Assembly: GCA_000226015.1 (NCBI GenBank)
Contig: JH154463.1
Coordinates: forward strand, 209,723 to 273,722
DNA: 64,000 nucleotides
Direction of reading: 5' to 3'
Source of the DNA: Mnemiopsis leidyi
Taxonomy: Eukaryota; Ctenophora; Tentaculata; Lobata; Bolinopsidae
Below are positions 1 through 12,900 of the stretch, piece after piece. The notes under the pieces were generated by a model. It was not told the origin of the DNA. It saw only the letters and a program-made list of their open reading frames with translations, and did no database searches. Numbering within the stretch: position 1 is the stretch's first letter; each line of letters starts with the position of its first letter. The position numbers were made by a program, and so were the translations under genes.

Positions 1-3000
1 GCCACATTTCTTGATAGAATAACCTACCGGCTCCCCTATCGCCTGTCCTGTTGTAAGCTTGTCAAGAGCTGTGTTTCATAAGGTGCTTCCTGACCAGCTG
101 GCAGCTACTTCCCCTTCAACAGTTTTCGTAACACCTACCGACCTGGAAATGTTCCAAAATCTAATCAAATCTCCATCTCTGATACGTTTCCAATCATCGG
201 CAAGCAACTGATCATGTTAGCGGTCGGCGGTGTAACGTTACATGCCGAACCCTGCCTCTGACTACACCTAAAAAGCTATAAAATCGTGACAAATCTCGCC
301 CGTCCTATAACTTTACTTCGTTAGCCAGTCTGACCGCTGTGAGTTAGTTTCTTCCTTACTTCTAATTCTGTGCTGATTATTTTTCACGCCGCCCTACCCT
401 TCGTCAGTCTAATGTTGAAATGCCCTTGTTCTTCTTTACTTTCTCCAGTCCGCAAAAACGCACGTTAATGGAATATATTACTATTTTCTTTTGATGTTTG
501 CAAGTTTGCTCTCACGATACGCTACGCTTATATAATGTGTTTACCAGTCTGATTACATTATTCGGCGAAGTACATAATCGGTTGTAAGTTCATTTTCAAA
601 CTCTGATTTTGTGCGACCGGGATTCTAGGGTCATCGCATTCCAGCCGTAGCCTACTTAACATCACTCTTTATTCTGAAATTCTGAAAATTTTACATTTGA
701 CAATGTTAACGTTAATGAGTTTAAATCATCCGCCCCGAGCTTATAAGTTTATGACGAAATTCTAATAATATTGTTACTCTCAAGGAAAAGCTATTTGGTT
801 GTTTCCGTTCATTCCTACGCTGACCAAAATGTTTCCCGTTCCTGAGAGATTTTTGCCTGGTTGGCGACCACAACAATCCTAAGAATTAGAATGATCGCTG
901 TGAGCCCCGTGTCAATAAAAGGCACCTACGCTGCAAAGCAATGTTGAAATATAGTTTAAGTCATCCATGCTTATACCTTTTTATTTTCTAAATTTGGGAT
1001 AAAATGTTTATGTGCAATCTCGCAAAGATTTCTGTCGCGACCGCTATAATGATTTCTTTGGTGAGCCTGAGTGATTTGTGAGAAAAGAAGATATCGCCAA
1101 TCTTGATTTTTCAATCGTGACCATTTAGCTTACTTGTTTTTAGCTTTATGAACATATTCACCTGCCATGTCTAAATAACACAGTCTGAAGCCTCTTGTGC
1201 ATTAAGAAAGCATGGAGGACCCAGTAAAGCCGCCTACAGATTACCGATAATTGCTTTACGTTCAATCAGCGGATTGGATTGTCTAACTATAACCTCAAAT
1301 TGAATTTTATGCTGAAATTTTGCCACCCGATCTTGTCAGTTAAAGCTTCTCCAATTCGCAATTCCAATCAATAATCTACCTAGCTCCTTGTTTCTCGCTT
1401 GACACTTAGCAATTCGTAGTTCTGATTCCAAAAATTCCATGTTCTATCTACTATCTTCTACTATCTATGTATTATCTTTGTTCTATCAATTGTCTATGTT
1501 CCACCTATGATCAATCTATAATCTACATTCTATCTAGTATTTGTCAGTATTTCCTCTTCCCTAGCCTTTTGTATGATACCTGGAAGTTTAAAAATTTATA
1601 TTTACATCACCACACAAGCACACGATGATCAAACATTACGCATAGTCAAGCTCCTTGAGTATTGCTTACAAATCTGGTAAACTTGCGGCACTTCGCGCTA
1701 TTTGCCAGGTCGGGACATTCCATGAAGTGGTGGGAGAGCACGACTTCTTAAAGCTTGCCACCTGAGAGCTCCGTGGCGCTGCTGCTGAGTTGCCTGAGCT
1801 GCTTGAGCTCATTGCTCCCGCATGTCAGCTTACTATGTCACAGTTTCTCTGTTCGTTACAGATTTGTTGTTTTCTGTACTACGTTCTTTCACTTTTGTAG
1901 GTTCCATCTTTTAATTTGACTTCTCTTTCGTCTTTGAGCTATTCACTGTTTGTAGGTAACTCTAGGAAGATTTTACTAAGATTTTAAAGCATATCAACTT
2001 CAGTATATCTATTTACTCTCCGGACGTACCGAGAATAATTTGAAATAGCCAAAACCACCACACAGACTCCTCATAGCTTCTATGATGTGAACCAAAACAA
2101 CTATTCTCTACTACTTGCCCAATTTAGCAGGCTTCGTTTTAATTGTCTTGGCGACTTGTAACCAATAAATATACCAGCTGGATTTTCCCAGCCAGCTAAA
2201 ATCCTTGTCTCTGTCACGTGTTTTACCGTAGATCGGAACATGTAGTGAAGTCTAACATATGCCTTAACTGTATACTTTCTAATGTGCTGAGTAATTGGCA
2301 ATCACTCACTTTTCCTGGCCTCATTGCCTGTTCGGTATTGTCCTTGTTGTTACTTCGCAATTTCTTTCTTTTTTTGATGATTTTCAATCTTGTGGTTAGT
2401 GGTTGTAGTATGTTGGTCGATTGAAATAACGACAGGCTAAAATACAAAGCCATAATTCGTGCCTTTACTTTAACAAAACATAACCATTTTTATTTTTACA
2501 CAATTTTTCACTTTGACAGAAATTTTACTTTTATACAAATCGGCCAGAATCAGTTGCATTGACCATCAGCAACAACTTATAACTAGAGATAGCATAACTT
2601 GTTATATATCTCATTCCCCCTCCCCCCCCGCCCTTTGCGTACCAAGAATTATGTGGGTTCTTATAGGAGCATTTACAACTAAAGTTTGAGTTCTTCAAAA
2701 TTTGCTGTAATCTAGATTTAGAATCCCATCGTTTAAATTCTCTGTATGAACTCGGGGGACGGTTATATTTGATCATCCTATTGCAGTCGAGTATACTTAT
2801 CAACCATCTACGATGTGGTTGCTAAGAGGAGGAATTTCTGCTGTTTGTAAAAGTTGTAAATTTTAATCTCTGTCGTTAAAATTCATACCTTTTAGTATTT
2901 CACTTTAACGCGCTTCGCTGCTCATATTTAAATCCTTAATTCCTGCTAAATTTCGCCTCCTGCTTGATTTTGAGAAGTAACCATCGCAGCTTAGCCATTT

Positions 3001-6000
3001 TTCTCCGTTATATTTTCTGACGTTTTGGCTTCAAAGTCAAGTAGGAATAAAGATGCTGACTCAAAATTTTAAGGAAAAAGAAGAGCGTATAACTTCTTGC
3101 CTCCTTAGCTGTCATACCTCTCAAGCTCGCCCAATCACAAAACTCCTCTTTGTGGTTGTGTTTGGCAGTTAAAAACCAATTCTTGTCACGCTCAAGTTTC
3201 CTATAAAAGGAATAATTGCGGCACAACCCCGCAATTTCACCATTTTATACCGGAGAATCTTCTTAATGGACGGCACCTTCTCTAATTTGTCAGACTAGAT
3301 TTGATTTGCTCGGCAGAGTTTGTGCTAGAAATTTGTTCAGAAGACGCCATATAAGCATTAGAAACAATTGCATAACGTCAGCGTTCAGTGACTCGTGAAA
3401 TGTGACCGTTCAACTTGTCACTTGTCAGTCATCACTGATCACTGTGCTATTTATCTGACTGCAAGAATTCAGGGACCCTAATCCAATCGCTAAGACAATG
3501 ATAATTTCATACGACTGAGGGCCAAGAGAGTTCAAATTTCGCGGTTATGTCATCATTATATTCGGGTACAATATTGAGTAAAGCCTGGACAAAGTCCATA
3601 GGCTCGAGATCGTATATCTCACCTACTGACGCTACACTGGTCTAATGACATTTTGTTCAGAGAGCGGTCTTATCGACTGTTTTTAAGCTCCAAATCCTGA
3701 CATTCACCATGCGATACTTCTGGACGTGCTGTATACACCCTTGCTTGTGCAGCAAGCATATCTTGCAGATTATACATGACAGAGCTGATTCAAAATAAAG
3801 TTATTCTACGTTTTGTGACGTTGGTTCCATTCAAATAATTCATGAAAAGATGAAATTTATGTAGGTTCAAAGAGAACATCACACCTTCGCGTTTAACGGC
3901 TCCGAACGCAATTCAATCACCGCGATTTTAAGAACTCTTTGTCTTCATAGACACGAGGATCTTATCTCTGCTTGACGCCGAGCACGTTAAGATTGTGACC
4001 TTGTCTTGGAACCGCCATTTGGTGAGCTTTTTGGAGGTTAAACCTCCCGTTAGTGTTACTTTCTTTGTTCTTGCGACTGGTTCCGTTAGCGTTACTTTCT
4101 GTGTTTTTGTTGCCCGGTTTAGATTATACGTATTAATCTCTATAGTAATCGTAGGACACGGGATGGTTGCGAGATGTGTTCGTTTCGCTCAGAATAATAA
4201 TATATACATAAAATTGATTACGTTTTGTTTAGAAACACTAGTTAAATTTACATTGATAAAAGTGGCATCGACAGCATGCCTGACCGCCCTACTGTTTACT
4301 GATTTACCGCAAATAATCAAAATTTAACATAATGCCACCGCAACATAGTTTGTACCCGGTATTAACCACTTTGTCAACACGAATGAACGATCAGTACCTC
4401 ACATGCCCTCATATCCTGATAGATCAGGGTCAGCAGAATGCTTATTTGAAATTTCTCAGCTTTTCTGGTCAAATTTGTTTTTGGAAATCTTGCATTCTTG
4501 CACTTTGATAATAGTCCATAGATTCTCAAGTATCGATACTACAGTTGTCATGTATGATTTCGAGAATTCCGTGTTATCTCGACTCACTAAATTTGCATCC
4601 TTTGCTTGATGCTTGATTGAACGTTTTAAATTCCACCCCTGGTCACATGACTGAATTTAAACATCAGTAACGCTGATTCAAAACTCTGTTTTCGTCCAAG
4701 ATCACGAGTTTATAGCGAAACAATGTGCTAATAATTCTACTTCATATTTTGCTTTAGTTAAGTAGCTGAGGTCAGCGTTCACACTGCGTGCAATGTTCTT
4801 GATTTCGTGGTTGCTTTATGAATCGTAAATCTGCTTAGCTTCGGTCCAGAGAAAAACTCTGCCTGTGTCTCTATCTGTGATTGGTATTTGTTACAAGATG
4901 CAGATGACAAGTTTGTGAAAACGCGAATGTTGCCTGCATTTCTGCTCCTGTTGAATCACGATAAAGTTCTCTATGCTCGGTTAAGTTTATCTTGATCAGA
5001 TTTACTACATGGAAAAAGCTCGCTCCTGTAGTTGCAGTCACGCAGTCTCGAGTCAGTCACATAAGTTGGCTCGAATCCCATCTCCCTACCTCCATTTCAT
5101 TTGAGTTTAATCAGTTTATAGTAAGTAAAATGATCCATATTGCTCATTTAATGTTCCACGCCCAAAATGGTACATCATTTTATTCATTAACGCACAACCC
5201 TTCGGCCTTCATGAATACATCAACTACGTTGCCCTGAAATCTCGAAAAGTCATTATCGAATTTAATGACAGAACTGTGAGCGTTGAAAAAGATCTTTATC
5301 GCCCTGACTTTGCATCACGAAGTCTCCAAAAGAGCTAAATAGTAAAGATTTCTAACTCTGACAGATTTCTAACTCTGACAGGATTGGGTGACAAAGTTTA
5401 TTTCTGACTTAAGTAGTACTGTGGGAGATCTAAATAGGCTGATGATGGAATGGCCGGATACGTGGGAGAGCCCTACTTTTAGTGAGGAATAAAATACGGT
5501 GCGACAGTATTCAATCCATATTTCAATTTTACTGGTGGCCGTTTACATTGTTGCCTTTCTACATTCAAATTTTTATGAACATTTGTCCATTATTGATTAT
5601 TATCGGCATCATATTCACGTAAGTTTCAATCAATTGGCAGTATTTTTTATGGCATCGTATGGATGCCTTTCTCAAACTTATATTCTTGAATTTTTCGGTT
5701 TGACGGAAAAGGTTTTTCTTCTGTGTCTAAGAAAATTTACATACCAATTTACATACCAATCAGTCATCTCGTTTCTAGAAAATTCGTTTTTACAAGACTG
5801 TTGTTTTATCTGAAGTTTGAGCCAATGTAGTCGGGTTTAGACTTAAGATACAGAAGACTACGAAGAGCCTACTGCAGTGACGAAGACGCAGATGTCAAAT
5901 CCAACAATATAGACCCATCTTTGAGGAGGCATCTCATCAGTGTTCGCACCTTCAAACTCGGTGTCTGAACTGGAATTCAGGTGGTTCCCTTGCGACAATT

Positions 6001-6435
6001 AGACAGAGGTTACTGTCCTATTCTATATAAATTCATCGCAAGAAGCACCCATTCTGAAGATCTTTTACCACCAGACACACCCAATTTGTCCAACAAACCT
6101 TGATATAGTCTGCATGCTCCCGAAATAATCCCTAATAGTCTTTCCCACTGTCACCAGCACTTTTACTAGAATCAGTAGATTCTATCAAACTTCTAGCGTA
6201 TATACTATATAAAGCGTATAAGTCGTCCTGAGCTTATGGTCAAATTTTCATATTTTATACCTGGAAGTTGTGCTTTGAAGTTGTGACTTGAGTAGTAAGT
6301 CACCAAATTTTGCTGTCATTAACATTTCTGTGGCAATCTGCTGTGTTTGGTCTGCAAGCTTTTACCTCCGTTCTGTGGACGTCCTGTAGCTTATCTTCTT
6401 GGTCGTTACTCTAATGAAAAACTTTGTCATGCACC
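1..6435. other. Gene-poor stretch, no supported gene
   Basis: Both strands were read for splice-bounded coding segments. Only short open frames (up to about 110 codons) without recognisable domains or credible splice borders occur. The frame at 3995-4327 is hydrophobic and Val/Phe-rich but matches no family I know and has no paired exons. A short direct duplication of about 17 bp lies near 5350-5382 (ATTTCTAACTCTGACAG twice), and G/C homopolymers occur near 2620. The stretch may hold regulatory DNA for the receptor gene starting at 6436, but no specific element can be supported. Confidence 0.6.
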
Positions 6436-8546
6436 ATGAGATTCTTCGCCCTGCTGTGGTTTTGGTTAAATAGATATGACCTGCGTGTGTACGGAAATGT
6501 AAAATGTGGACCATTACTGGACGCCAGCCAACTTCTCGAAACGGGTACCCTTGACTTGAACAATTTCACTTCTTTTAATGGAGTTATAACGTTCAAAACT
6601 GAGGGAATTCCCGTCGGAGGCATCTTGGAGTTTCTTGTCGAGAGCAATTCAGGAGATCAGACTGGGAGAAGTGGAAATCTGATGTTCGATGTTATTCTGA
6701 GGATAGAATTCAATTCTGACAAAGCAGTCCTTTCAAGCAGTTTCGGAGCGAAGAAATACGGAGTTCGTGAGCTGGATTTAATGACCGACCTGGATTCGTT
6801 ACTGATATTTCAAGTGCTAGGAAGGTTTGCTTTTTTTAAATATTTTCAGGGCATTTATCTTTTGGATACTTTGCATTAAATTTCCTTTGTCGGTGTGAAA
6901 ATTTAACCTTGTTTGATATTAGAACTTTCTCTTTTAGTGACGAAGTTGCTGACAAAAGACGTCTCAAAGTTTACGGGAACGCTTTCCAGAGGAAAGTCAA
7001 TAGTTATCCATTTTCAACCGCTTTCCTTAAAGCTGGGAATTTGAGTGTTTACTCTAAAATCAAAAGAATAAGAAAAACATTTGAGCTTGTCGCGATTGAT
7101 TTCTGCTCAACATCTTACCCCGATATCCTCTGCGAATCAAACTCGTACGACATTGATCCACGCTCTGAAGAATCCCTTGTCCCCGACAATGGCGTTTGTG
7201 TCGAGAGACTAGTCGTTAACTCTGAAGAAAGTCGTGAACTAAAATGTGTTGGCTTCGGGGCACCTGCAATGAATGCAAGCTGGTCTGCAGATGGTGTAGA
7301 CATTGAACTACTCGACACTGGTTCCGATGTTGAAACGACCTACAATGACTGCTATGCTCTTGTAACTACTAGAAACTTAACCAGTAGAGGAGGAACGCCA
7401 TCCGTCCGAGAAGTGTCCTGTGAAATTTGGAACAAAAACTTCGACTTTCCTCATCGATTTCAAATAAAAAGGTTCGTCATAACCTTTGTTAAAAAGCTAA
7501 CGGATCCGACGACGACTGCGATAAACAAAACGGCAGCAGAGCGTGCAGTCACGAATATGACTGAACCGCCGACGAAAAAAGTCGAAAATACATCGATTCA
7601 AAGCACAACAAAGGTGACCCTAGCGACACAAGAACCCACAACATTTTCGTCTCAACAAACAACACTAACTTCAAGCTATACGATTAATTATAGCTCTATC
7701 AGCACTTCGAACGTTAAAAACAAGAGCAGCATCTGGGATAAACCTGCCCCTCCTCCTAATTCTACTTACAGTGTCTCTAACGATAATTCCACCTCAAACT
7801 TGAGTCCGAATCTGCACAACCTGGCACTATCAGTGTACATTCTTGTATTTCTCCTAGTCTCCGTTTTGGTGGCTGCATTTTGTGTCATATCCGCTGTTAC
7901 CTTGAAGAAGCGTCAAAGACGATATAAAGTTCGTAGGGTAAACAGAAAATCAAACGCCGTTCCAAAGATCGCTCCGCCTCCTGTCCCAAAGTCTTTCGAA
8001 AGACAAGCAACTACGTCCACCATGGTTTCCTCGTCCTTGGACGAGAATCCAGAAATCGAGCACATTTACGCAACCGTCGACGAAACCCAAGATCCCGCCT
8101 ATAGCTACGCCTGGACGGTTCCTCCTGAGCTTTTGAGGAAATCTGATGTGGACATAAAGTTTGTCCTAACCCCCACTTCGTCAAGATTGTCACGTCAGTC
8201 CTCAAGTTGGGACGGTTACCCTCACAGTCAGTCCACCTCCGGTACTTCCGGGTACCGGACTTACTCGAACACAGGTCTCCGCTCTTTGGAGGAGTGTTCA
8301 CAACCGGAAACATTGCCGGTCATTCTTGTCAATGGGGTTGAGTTGGAGCTGAAAGATGAGGTGACAAATGAGGCTGCTCCGGAGTTTAACGACGATGTTT
8401 TGCGAACAAGAAGACTTCCTTCTCATCCTCATCGTCACACCATAAGGTCAGAATATATATCGATTTCTGCACCTGAATTGCTGCATCCTAGCATGGCCAG
8501 TTTGAAAGACACCGGAAAAACTTCATTGAATGAAGTTACCGAATGA
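6436..8546 (+). CDS. Ig-domain type I membrane receptor, short-tail form
   Basis: There are two exons, 6436-6824 and 6938-8546, joined in phase 2 (AG + T = Ser130). This gives 665 residues. The ATG at 6436 has A at -3 and an in-frame TGA at 6415. Seen: a hydrophobic N-terminus (MRFFALLWFWL), probably a short signal peptide. Next comes about 180 residues of unrecognised beta-rich sequence, then an Ig-like segment with Cys233, a Trp near 245 and Cys291 (VSCEIW), with further cysteines at 217 and 268. A Thr/Ser-rich stalk, one membrane span at about 425-450, a KKRQRR stop-transfer cluster and a cytoplasmic tail of about 215 residues follow. The tail has proline runs, an EHIYATVDE...DPAYSYAWT block (Tyr507 region) and SEYISI at 634-639, which fits the ITIM consensus S/I/V/LxYxxI/V/L. 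Inferred role: cell-surface recognition with tyrosine signalling. Ligand and family are not recognised. An internal AGG|GTAAAC at 7937/7938, just after the membrane span, could splice to a second tail exon at 9569. Confidence 0.75.
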
Positions 8547-8663
8547 AATGAGATCGTCTCGAAGTCCAACAATTTACGAATATCTTGAAACCCCCTGAAG
8601 TTGCAAGCTGAGAAGTGAGAGTTAGATTCAGCAAATTAGCAGAGTAAAGATAGAATGCCCTCG

Positions 8664-8669
8664 AATAAA
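8664..8669 (+). promoter_or_regulatory. Candidate polyadenylation signal of the receptor gene
   Basis: An AATAAA hexamer lies 118 bases after the TGA of the Ig receptor, in AT-rich sequence. Position and motif fit an end for the short-tail transcript; without transcript data this is only a candidate. Confidence 0.4.
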
Positions 8670-9568
8670 AATACAAAAGTTCACTATGACCTTGTAAGGT
8701 GCTGATTGCTGTGCAAAAGTGAACTATATGAGAGTACAGCATCACCATTCGTTCTTGCCTTTATTGTGTAGATTGTTTTAATAATGAATGACGGATGTAT
8801 TTAATTTGAGTAAGATTGATTTCTTAGTTCCGCTTTCAGCTTTTTCTGTTTTCTGATTTTATTTTCTGTTTGGAAGTTTTATTTGATTTCCCATTATTCT
8901 TATCCCTCATTAATAATTTGTGGTGATCAATCGAATGCCTTCTTTATCTGATATAACTCCCCGCTTCGTTGGTTATGTCTAGTATCCAACATAATTCCAA
9001 GTAAAGATCACAAGTTGAAATAGTTTATTACAAGTAATCCATCATAGCTTTTAAATTCTAGTATTGCTCAACAGCCTCCGGCCTCCCTGGCCTGGTTTGT
9101 TGTCACGTGATATGATATCGTATATCGCCCCATCTTATTCTTTCGTCCCTATATCCTACAACTTGTGACTTTTCAACGACTGCCTGTGAGGTGTTCTCTC
9201 TCCAATCTTTATCCTGAGTAGTTAGACAGAACAGGACCAACGTTTCCCCGTAATACGCTTTTTATTGAAAACTTCACAATTAGTACAGGATATCAAATAC
9301 AGCAATGATCACTAGGGACGTGCAGTGTGCACATTTGATGTAGAGATAGGACGCTTCGCAGTTTTCCTTGTTTGTTCCGACTATGCACCATGATGCCAAG
9401 TAAGGAGTGGCTAGCCTGGCACTGAAGAGTCTGCTTTTCTCCACCAGCAAAGACAGCACCTCGGTCCAAGAACGGCCCATGGTCCATGTCATCAGTTTTT
9501 GTCCCGAGGACCGAGCAATATGAATTGCATTTTCACTGATGTTTCTGATGGAGTAGATGTGGTATCAG

Positions 9569-9998
9569 ACAAAGAGGTCCACCGGGACAGACCCCCCCAC
9601 AATCCCCCCTCCTCCGACCCCAGTTTTATACAACTACCAGACCTCATTTCCTCCGAGATCTCCCTCCGAGGTGGAACACATATACGAAACTATCGACCAC
9701 ATCCATGATCCCGCTTATAGTTACGCTTGGACTGATTCTCCCGCCACTCTGCTGAATTCAAAGAATGATATCAGACTGGGTATTTCATCAGCTCCTACAA
9801 ACTTTAGCTCAGAGAAGTTTGAGGAGGTAGATAAAGATGCCGTCCGGCAACAAAGTCATCGAGCGACTTCCCAGTATTCTTCTTCGGATCTCCTTACTTC
9901 TCAATATAGACGTGAAAGTCTTTCCTTGGACGACCTTTCTATATCTAAAATCAGTGACGCCGAATTTGTGGAATCTTACATATATTCACAGTCACCAG
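9569..9998 (+). CDS. Tail exon paralogous to the receptor cytoplasmic tail
   Basis: This exon is open from an in-frame TAG at 9554-9556 and ends at a consensus donor CCAG|GTAACT at 9998/9999. The likely acceptor is TATCAG just before 9569 (another is GAGTAG before 9557); both leave phase 0. The translation starts with a proline-rich stretch (TIPPPPTP). It then carries EHIYETIDH...DPAYSYAWT, followed by LLNSKNDIRL, matching the order EHIYATVDE...DPAYSYAWT...LLRKSDVDIKF in the receptor tail. Base changes within DPAYSYAWT are all synonymous, which argues for selection rather than decay. The rest is Ser/Tyr-rich (TSQYRRESLSLDDL, SYIYSQSP). The exon leaves phase 1, which fits the acceptor at 17023. 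It may be an alternative tail exon of the receptor, or an exon of a separate gene whose 5' end was not found. Confidence 0.6.
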
Positions 9999-12900
9999 GT
10001 AACTTATCCAACGATTTAAACTTTTTTCTAATCATTAAAAGTAAGTTAGATATAATAGTCCAAGTTTAAAAGGTTGCCTAGTCGATAACCACAATAATCA
10101 TTTTTTAAAGAACCAGCCGATCACGTTTCGTTCTGTCCGGCAATTTCTCACTTCAAAACAGCGCCTTGCATTTTAAATCAAGACATAATGTTGATTTAGA
10201 ACGAGCCTTGCTCTTAAATTTCAAATATTCATAGTTGGTATTTCAAGTTTTAAAACGAACTTCACATCATATCCATCGCGAAAAATTACGAAACTTGAGA
10301 GCCCCTTGCTTATCATGTATGTCAAGGGATGAATAAAATCTTTAAATCATCTATTCTCCTGATGTAAAATTTCATTCTCCGTCCGCGTGATCTCTAGTAA
10401 GCCCGAGAACCACAATAGTTTGTGAAACTTAAACTAGCCACTCACTGCCCAACGATGCCCATTGTAGTATACACAAATCTGATCTCTGCTCAATAACTCG
10501 AAAACTCACCTTCCGAACCCACTCTGTTCGATCATACAGATTTCCCCTCCCGCTAAACGCTCATGTCAAACATGTAAACATAGCCTGCTGTAAAGATCTG
10601 AGCGGTCCAAAAGCAGTCATCTTTCATCACATCAACTATTAGCTATTGCTGATAACAACCTCATCCTCCTTTTACTGACAACTCCTCCCATAATCATACA
10701 TCATCGTACTCCATCTCGAGCTGTAGATAGCTAGCTCCGTACTTTCGTCTCGTTTTATATGAACAGCCCGGTTTTCTTTCACACACTGCCACGACCCCCT
10801 TCAGCTTTATCGCCATGCAATTTCCATCTGGTTGCTATAATTGCGTGACAATTTTCCTAATTTTGGTGATTTTTCCGTGGCATGCCTCCAAGGACCCTAA
10901 ACGTTGTTTTTAGTGCTTCTGAAACCTACTTCAGACCAACTTCATGCTACTGAAGGGGGTTACCTTCAAGTCGATAATTTCTGGCTGAATTAGATTATTT
11001 TGAGTTGTATTTTGAAGCTTTTGGCAGCGTCTCTTCGAGCCACCTGGTTTGGATTTTCCAAATTTAGGGGGACTTATCTGGGCCAAAATTATGAGATATT
11101 TCAATTCGATAAGCTTGAAGACCGGTGCGATGAATTATCGGGTACGTGGGAACGGAACCTCGCCGATTGACTTGCAGAAAATATCACGGTAGAATTTATT
11201 AGGGGATATCAAGGACAATATATATGTGCAGTTCTACCGTAATTTCTTGAGATTGACAGGTTTTTGGAGTATGACATGGGCCAATCCCCTTCCGTAATTC
11301 ATTTCATACTTATTTCCAATTTAATCTTTGAACTTCATGAGGAGTATTTTCGAAATTCTGCAGATGTACTCCGACCTATTCTGAGCTTCCTATGTCATTA
11401 ATTTAAGCTATTCAATTTTATCTCAACCCATGCCGAATTGTGTCTTTCGGAGTGAGAACATCACTGATTTGAGCGTGTGTTCTCGGTTAGATCATTATTT
11501 ATATCTATGTCTGGTTATCTGGAGACGCAACAGTTTACGACTGACATTCCAGCTCTATAGCTGCCTTGAGTTCCATTATCAGAGTGATGGTAATGGAGTA
11601 AAGGACCTGTTGGCAACGCTCAGCTCAATACACTCACTTGATAAGTTAAACTGAATACATCAAAGTATAATATCCCAATCCATCACAAGCCTTCTTTGAT
11701 CAGTCTTTATTTGTCAACTGGTTAAGCTCAATCCATCCTCGACCTGCCGACTATGCACAACCAGCCAAACTTCCGACAATCTTGCTGTTTGTGCATATTC
11801 ACAAAGCCGCACAAACCCGACCCATTTCATCTTCACTTCCACACTGCACGTGATTTGAAGTTGAACAAGCACACACGGGTTTATATCAAGTATTTGTTTG
11901 CTTTGCAGCTCATTAAATCACATTTAAACCCACGACACCCTGCCCTGTCTGCAATAACAGCTCGCTGCTAGATCAAGTGTTGATTGAACACAGTGACTAG
12001 CACCACCCTCTCCTCTTAATTCTCTGTCTCTATCTTAGTGCGAACTTCCTTTATAAACTCACGAGAGAGCTAGAGAAGACATGATTTGCATTCGGACCAA
12101 CTCGAAAATTCGAAATGAGCTGTGTGTTTCTCGTGAGTTAATTTGTTGAAAATGCGGTGGGGTTTAACCCTGGATTTTAGTCGAACTCGGCTTTATTGGA
12201 CATGTCCCCAATTCTCCAGACTCGTTTGTCATTTTCCTCGTAAAACCGCTAATTTTATCACATTTAAGTCCAGGTTTAACACTTCATTGACATGGCCATC
12301 GAGGGTGACCTGCTTTTCGCGTCCAGCTTGAAAATACCCTGTCAGGACTGAATTAGGTTCAAATTTGTCTGTTATTTATCTCTTTCTATTAACTTGCGTC
12401 TTTTAGGCTCTGTTACGAAATTTTGTAACAGTATATTTTCACACCTGAGCTGTAGCAATTTGCTTCAGCTACATCCCTGTTACTAGTATGAACTTTAAAC
12501 CATTAAATCCCAGGTTCCTTCATCTGTCAAATCATAGATTAGGAAGAAAAATAAAATCGTTGAGTCGATAATAATGAGTCAATATAGATTCTTAGTTATG
12601 AGTCACCTTTATGATCAGCATAATATGTCGTAGTTTTGCATTGTATTTGTTAAGAGTACAAAACGGAAAATTATAAAAGTCAGCTTGTTGTCTTGACGCT
12701 GTCACAAGCAATGGCACTGAATCGGCGGATCTTGTCTGCTCGGATTACAGCGCCAGCAAATTATTGATCATTTGATAAAAACTGCTATAGTTATGATGTA
12801 TCAACATTCGTACTCGTTACTAAAAGTAACACAATTACATCTGTTTTTTGAGTAAAAGTGAGAAATATGATCATATTTGATATCATCACATTACCACATA

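Noticed and set aside
5060-5085. tRNA-like T-loop word GGCTCGAATCCC
   Set aside because: No paired acceptor or anticodon arm could be formed around it.
9280-9492. Minus-strand open frames (two overlapping)
   Set aside because: No domain, no splice partners, and two frames open at once point to chance.
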